Assembly (NCBI RefSeq): GCF_004210375.1
Contig: NC_134834.1
Coordinates: 13,873,857 to 13,937,856, forward strand
Origin: Tachypleus tridentatus
Lineage: Eukaryota > Arthropoda > Merostomata > Xiphosura > Limulidae
DNA length: 64,000 nucleotides
Direction: 5' to 3'
Part shown: positions 57,301 to 64,000 of the stretch, piece by piece
How positions within the stretch are numbered: position 1 is the first letter of the stretch
Layout of the letters: each line of letters begins with the position of its first letter
Notes under the pieces: generated by a model
What the model was told of the DNA's origin: nothing
What the model saw: only the letters and a program-made list of their open reading frames with translations
Database searches by the model: none
Translations under genes and position numbers: made by a program

Positions 57301-60300
57301 AAATAAAAATGTATCTCAATAAAAGTGACCAACCATTCTAAGATACAAATTACTGGTGTTCGTGATGACGAGAAACCCACTTAAAATAAAAATGTATCTC
57401 AATAAAAGTGACCAACCATTCTAAGATACAAATTACTGGTGTTCGTGATGACGAGAAACCCACTTAAAATAAAAATGTATCTCAATAAAAGTGACCAACC
57501 ATTCTAAGATACAAATTACTGGTGTTCGTGATGACGAGAAACCCACTTAAAATAAAAATGTATCTCAATAAAAGTGACCAACCATTCTAAGATACAAATT
57601 ACTGGTGTTCGTGATGACGAGAAACCCACTTAAAATAAAAATGTATCTCAATAAAAGTGACCAACCATTCTAAGATACAAATTACTGGTGTTCGTGATGA
57701 CGAGAAACCCACTTAAAATAAAAATGTATCTCAATAAAAGTGACCAACCATTCTAAGATACAAATTACTGGTGTTCGTGATGACGAGAAACCCACTTAAA
57801 ATAAAAATGTATCTCAATAAAAGTGACCAACCATTCTAAGATACAAATTACTGGTGTTCGTGATGACGAGAAACCCACTTAAAATAAAAATGTATCTCAA
57901 TAAAAGTGACCAACCATTCTAAGATACAAATTACTGGTGTTCGTGATGACGAGAAACCCACTTAAAATAAAAATGTATCTCAATAAAAGTGACCAACCAT
58001 TCTAAGATACAAATTACTGGTGTTCGTGATGACGAGAAACCCACTTAAAATAAAAATGTATCTCAATAAAAGTGACCAACCATTCTAAGATACAAATTAC
58101 TGGTGTTCGTGATGACGAGAAACCCACTTAAAATAAAAATGTATCTCAATAAAAGTGACCAACCATTCTAAGATACAAATTACTGGTGTTCGTGATGACG
58201 AGAAACCCACTTAAAATAAAAAATGTATCTCAATAAAAGTGACCAACCATTCTAAGATACAAATTACTGGTGTTCGTGATGACGAGAAACCCACTTAAAA
58301 TAAAAAAAATGTATCTCAATAAAAGTGACCAACCATTCTAAGATACAAATTACTGGTGTTCGTGATGACGAGAAACCCACTTAAAATAAAAATGTATCTC
58401 AATAAAAGTGACCAACCATTCTAAGATACAAATTACTGGTGTTCGTGATGACGAGAAACCCACTTAAAATAAAAATGTATCTCAATAAAAGTGACCAACC
58501 ATTCTAAGATACAAATTACTGGTGTTCGTGATGACGAGAAACCCACTTAAAATAAAAATGTATCTCAATAAAAGTGACCAACCATTCTAAGATACAAATT
58601 ACTGGTGTTCGTGATGACGAGAAACCCACTTAAAATAAAATGTATCTCAATAAAAGTGACCAACCATTCTAAGATACAAATTACTGGTGTTCGTGATGAC
58701 GAGAAACCCACTTAAAATAAAAATGTATCTCAATAAAAGTGACCAACCATTCTAAGATACAAATTACTGGTGTTCGTGATGACGAGAAACCCACTTAAAA
58801 TAAAAATGTATCTCAATAAAAGTGACCAACCATTCTAAGATACAAATTACTGGTGTTCGTGATGACGAGAAACCCACTTAAAATAAAAATGTATCTCAAT
58901 AAAAGTGACCAACCATTCTAAGATACAAATTACTGGTGTTCGTGATGACGAGAAACCCACTTAAAATAAAAATGTATCTCAATAAAAGTGACCAACCATT
59001 CTAAGATACAAATTACTGGTGTTCGTGATGACGAGAAACCCACTTAAAATAAAAATGTATCTCAATAAAAGTGACCAACCATTCTAAGATACAAATTACT
59101 GGTGTTCGTGATGACGAGAAACCCACTTAAAATAAAAATGTATCTCAATAAAAGTGACCAACCATTCTAAGATACAAATTACTGGTGTTCGTGATGACGA
59201 GAAACCCACTTAAAATAAAATGTATCTCAATAAAAGTGACCAACCATTCTAAGATACAAATTACTGGTGTTCGTGATGACGAGAAACCCACTTAAAATAA
59301 AAATGTATCTCAATAAAAGTGACCAACCATTCTAAGATACAAATTACTGGTGTTCGTGATGACGAGAAACCCACTTAAAATAAAAATGTATCTCAATAAA
59401 AGTGACCAACCATTCTAAGATACAAATTACTGGTGTTCGTGATGACGAGAAACCCACTTAAAATAAAAATGTATCTCAATAAAAGTGACCAACCATTCTA
59501 AGATACAAATTACTGGTGTTCGTGATGACGAGAAACCCACTTAAAATAAAAATGTATCTCAATAAAAGTGACCAACCATTCTAAGATACAAATTACTGGT
59601 GTTCGTGATGACGAGAAACCCACTTAAAATAAAAATGTATCTCAATAAAAGTGACCAACCATTCTAAGATACAAATTACTGGTGTTCGTAATGACGAGAA
59701 ACCCACTTAAAATAAAAATGTATCTCAATAAAAGTGACCAACCATTCTAAGATACAAATTACTGGTGTTCGTGATGACGAGAAACCCACTTAAAATAAAA
59801 ATGTATCTCAATAAAAGTGACCAACCATTCTAAGATACAAATTACTGGTGTTCGTGATGACGAGAAACCCACTTAAAATAAAAATGTATCTCAATAAAAG
59901 TGACCAACCATTCTAAGATACAAATTACTGGTGTTCGTGATGACGAGAAACCCACTTAAAATAAAAATGTATCTCAATAAAAGTGACCAACCATTCTAAG
60001 ATACAAATTACTGGTGTTCGTGATGACGAGAAACCCACTTAAAATAAAAATGTATCTCAATAAAAGTGACCAACCATTCTAAGATACAAATTACTGGTGT
60101 TCGTGATGACGAGAAACCCACTTAAAATAAAAATGTATCTCAATAAAAGTGACCAACCATTCTAAGATACAAATTACTGGTGTTCGTAATGACGAGAAAC
60201 CCACTTAAAATAAAATGTATCTCAATAAAAGTGACCAACCATTCTAAGATACAAATTACTGGTGTTCGTGATGACGAGAAACCCACTTAAAATAAAATGT

Positions 60301-63300
60301 ATCTCAATAAAAGTGACCAACCATTCTAAGATACAAATTACTGGTGTTCGTGATGACGAGAAACCCACTTAAAATAAAAATGTATCTCAATAAAAGTGAC
60401 CAACCATTCTAAGATACAAATTACTGGTGTTCGTGATGACGAGAAACCCACTTAAAATAAAAATGTATCTCAATAAAAGTGACCAACCATTCTAAGATAC
60501 AAATTACTGGTGTTCGTGATGACGAGAAACCCACTTAAAATAAAAATGTATCTCAATAAAAGTGACCAACCATTCTAAGATACAAATTACTGGTGTTCGT
60601 GATGACGAGAAACCCACTTAAAATAAAAAAAAGTGTATCTCAATAAAAGTGACCAACCATTCTAAGATACAAATTACTGGTGTTCGTGATGACGAGAAAC
60701 CCACTTAAAATAAAAATGTATCTCAATAAAAGTGACCAACCATTCTAAGATACAAATTACTGGTGTTCGTGATGACGAGAAACCCACTTAAAATAAAAAT
60801 GTATCTCAATAAAAGTGACCAACCATTCTAAGATACAAATTACTGGTGTTCGTGATGACGAGAAACCCACTTAAAATAAAAATGTATCTCAATAAAAGTG
60901 ACCAACCATTCTAAGATACAAATTACTGGTGTTCGTGATGACGAGAAACCCACTTAAAATAAAAATGTATCTCAATAAAAGTGACCAACCATTCTAAGAT
61001 ACAAATTACTGGTGTTCGTGATGACGAGAAACCCACTTAAAATAAAAATGTATCTCAATAAAAGTGACCAACCATTCTAAGATACAAATTACTGGTGTTC
61101 GTGATGACGAGAAACCCACTTAAAATAAAAATGTATCTCAATAAAAGTGACCAACCATTCTAAGATACAAATTACTGGTGTTCGTGATGACGAGAAACCC
61201 ACTTAAAATAAAAATGTATCTCAATAAAAGTGACCAACCATTCTAAGATACAAATTACTGGTGTTCGTAATGACGAGAAACCCACTTAAAATAAAAATGT
61301 ATCTCAATAAAAGTGACCAACCATTCTAAGATACAAATTACTGGTGTTCGTGATGACGAGAAACCCACTTAAAATAAAAATGTATCTCAATAAAAGTGAC
61401 CAACCATTCTAAGATACAAATTACTGGTGTTCGTGATGACGAGAAACCCACTTAAAATAAAAATGTATCTCAATAAAAGTGACCAACCATTCTAAGATAC
61501 AAATTACTGGTGTTCGTGATGACGAGAAACCCACTTAAAATAAAAATGTATCTCAATAAAAGTGACCAACCATTCTAAGATACAAATTACTGGTGTTCGT
61601 AATGACGAGAAACCCACTTAAAATAAAAATGTATCTCAATAAAAGTGACCAACCATTCTAAGATACAAATTACTGGTGTTCGTGATGACGAGAAACCCAC
61701 TTAAAATAAAAATGTATCTCAATAAAAGTGACCAACCATTCTAAGATACAAATTACTGGTGTTCGTGATGACGAGAAACCCACTTAAAATAAAATGTATC
61801 TCAATAAAAGTGACCAACCATTCTAAGATACAAATTACTGGTGTTCGTGATGACGAGAAACCCACTTAAAATAAAAAATGTATCTCAATAAAAGTGACCA
61901 ACCATTCTAAGATACAAATTACTGGTGTTCGTGATGACGAGAAACCCACTTAAAATAAAAATGTATCTCAATAAAAGTGACCAACCATTCTAAGATACAA
62001 ATTACTGGTGTTCGTGATGACGAGAAACCCACTTAAAATAAAAATGTATCTCAATAAAAGTGACCAACCATTCTAAGATACAAATTACTGGTGTTCGTGA
62101 TGACGAGAAACCCACTTAAAATAAAAAATGTATCTCAATAAAAGTGACCAACCATTCTAAGATACAAATTACTGGTGTTCGTGATGACGAGAAACCCACT
62201 TAAAATAAAAAATGTATCTCAATAAAAGTGACCAACCATTCTAAGATACAAATTACTGGTGTTCGTGATGACGAGAAACCCACTTAAAATAAAAATGTAT
62301 CTCAATAAAAGTGACCAACCATTCTAAGATACAAATTACTGGTGTTCGTGATGACGAGAAACCCACTTAAAATAAAAATGTATCTCAATAAAAGTGACCA
62401 ACCATTCTAAGATACAAATTACTGGTGTTCGTGATGACGAGAAACCCACTTAAAATAAAAATGTATCTCAATAAAAGTGACCAACCATTCTAAGATACAA
62501 ATTACTGGTGTTCGTGATGACGAGAAACCCACTTAAAATAAAAATGTATCTCAATAAAAGTGACCAACCATTCTAAGATACAAATTACTGGTGTTCGTGA
62601 TGACGAGAAACCCACTTAAAATAAAAATGTATCTCAATAAAAGTGACCAACCATTCTAAGATACAAATTACTGGTGTTCGTGATGACGAGAAACCCACTT
62701 AAAATAAAAATGTATCTCAATAAAAGTGACCAACCATTCTAAGATACAAATTACTGGTGTTCGTGATGACGAGAAACCCACTTAAAATAAAAATGTATCT
62801 CAATAAAAGTGACCAACCATTCTAAGATACAAATTACTGGTGTTCGTGATGACGAGAAACCCACTTAAAATAAAAATGTATCTCAATAAAAGTGACCAAC
62901 CATTCTAAGATACAAATTACTGGTGTTCGTGATGACGAGAAACCCACTTAAAATAAAAATGTATCTCAATAAAAGTGACCAACCATTCTAAGATACAAAT
63001 TACTGGTGTTCGTGATGACGAGAAACCCACTTAAAATAAAAATGTATCTCAATAAAAGTGACCAACCATTCTAAGATACAAATTACTGGTGTTCGTGATG
63101 ACGAGAAACCCACTTAAAATAAAAATGTATCTCAATAAAAGTGACCAACCATTCTAAGATACAAATTACTGGTGTTCGTGATGACGAGAAACCCACTTAA
63201 AATAAAAAATGTATCTCAATAAAAGTGACCAACCATTCTAAGATACAAATTACTGGTGTTCGTGATGACGAGAAACCCACTTAAAATAAAAATGTATCTC

Positions 63301-64000
63301 AATAAAAGTGACCAACCATTCTAAGATACAAATTACTGGTGTTCGTAATGACGAGAAACCCACTTAAAATAAAAAAAATGTATCTCAATAAAAGTGACCA
63401 ACCATTCTAAGATACAAATTACTGGTGTTCGTGATGACGAGAAACCCACTTAAAATAAAAATGTATCTCAATAAAAGTGACCAACCATTCTAAGATACAA
63501 ATTACTGGTGTTCGTGATGACGAGAAACCCACTTAAAATAAAAATGTATCTCAATAAAAGTGACCAACCATTCTAAGATACAAATTACTGGTGTTCGTGA
63601 TGACGAGAAACCCACTTAAAATAAAAATGTATCTCAATAAAAGTGACCAACCATTCTAAGATACAAATTACTGGTGTTCGTGATGACGAGAAACCCACTT
63701 AAAATAAAAATGTATCTCAATAAAAGTGACCAACCATTCTAAGATACAAATTACTGGTGTTCGTGATGACGAGAAACCCACTTAAAATAAAATGTATCTC
63801 AATAAAAGTGACCAACCATTCTAAGATACAAATTACTGGTGTTCGTGATGACGAGAAACCCACTTAAAATAAAAATGTATCTCAATAAAAGTGACCAACC
63901 ATTCTAAGATACAAATTACTGGTGTTCGTGATGACGAGAAACCCACTTAAAATAAAAATGTATCTCAATAAAAGTGACCAACCATTCTAAGATACAAATT
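42330..64000. repeat. Satellite array, 83-bp unit, at least 261 copies, running off the right edge
   Basis: Unit begins TTACTGGTGTTCGTGATGAC, continues GAGAAACCCACTTAAAATAA, AAATGTATCTCAATAAAAGT and GACCAACCATTCTAAGATAC, then AAA. Length is 83 bp; the single A-run gives 82- to 86-bp variants. Substitution variants are CGTGATG/CGTAATG, AAACCCAC/AAACCCTC/AAAGCCAC. The first about 2 kb is mixed and the interior is close to uniform. No other sequence interrupts the array over 21.7 kb. There is no open frame: the period is not divisible by three and stops occur in all frames. Each unit has a 7-base dyad (TGTATCT ... AGATACA) and two AATAAA words on the plus strand. Confidence 0.99.

Noticed and set aside
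42330..64000. Telomere or ribosomal spacer as identity of the long array
   Set aside because: The unit is 83 bp and AT-rich, with no telomeric hexamer and no rRNA sequence or promoter-like segment nearby.

Overview
This is a eukaryotic, intron-rich and very repeat-rich window. Spliced exons, full-length tRNA-derived SINEs, Tc1/mariner-like, hAT-like and Penelope-like remnants, and long minisatellites all point to an invertebrate animal. The main SINE family resembles what I remember from horseshoe crabs (Xiphosura). That assignment is recollection, not proof.

The one recognisable host gene is an ionotropic glutamate receptor of the divergent (IR-like) kind. It lies on the minus strand from about 36.05 kb down to the left edge. 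Exons with good splice sites run in order: amino-terminal domain (35922-36050, 33656-33867, 28844-29127), first ligand-binding lobe (23915-24005, 16814-16970), TM1 plus pore loop (8219-8396), TM3 plus start of the second lobe (2091-2314) and second lobe (1664-1917). Two short candidate exons (808-868, 72-105) may continue it towards TM4, which is not seen. Splice phases agree at most junctions. Three things are wrong: exon 16814-16970 carries one extra base that breaks its frame, no exon was found for the start of the first lobe between 28844 and 24005, and the junction 33656 to 29127 is out of phase. The locus is either a decaying receptor gene or an assembly with errors. The first (signal peptide) exon is not in view.

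Nearly every intron holds its own unrelated minisatellite: 45, 56 and 21 bp units (2.9-6.0 kb), 72 bp (21.8-22.6 kb), 57 and 44 bp (25.1-27.3 kb), 77 bp (30.1-33.6 kb), 40 bp (34.2 kb), with 44 and 37 bp arrays (37.0-39.8 kb) further upstream. Several have periods divisible by three and so give long artificial open frames.

From 42,330 to the right edge the window is one uninterrupted 83-bp satellite of at least 21.7 kb (about 261 copies), which continues beyond the window. Its monomer seems to be built from two opposite-strand pieces of the terminus of a Penelope-like element; a degraded copy of such an element sits 1-2 kb to the left (39966-41262). Tandem arrays together make up about half of the window. 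The remaining sequence is AT-rich intronic or intergenic DNA with many old SINE copies.
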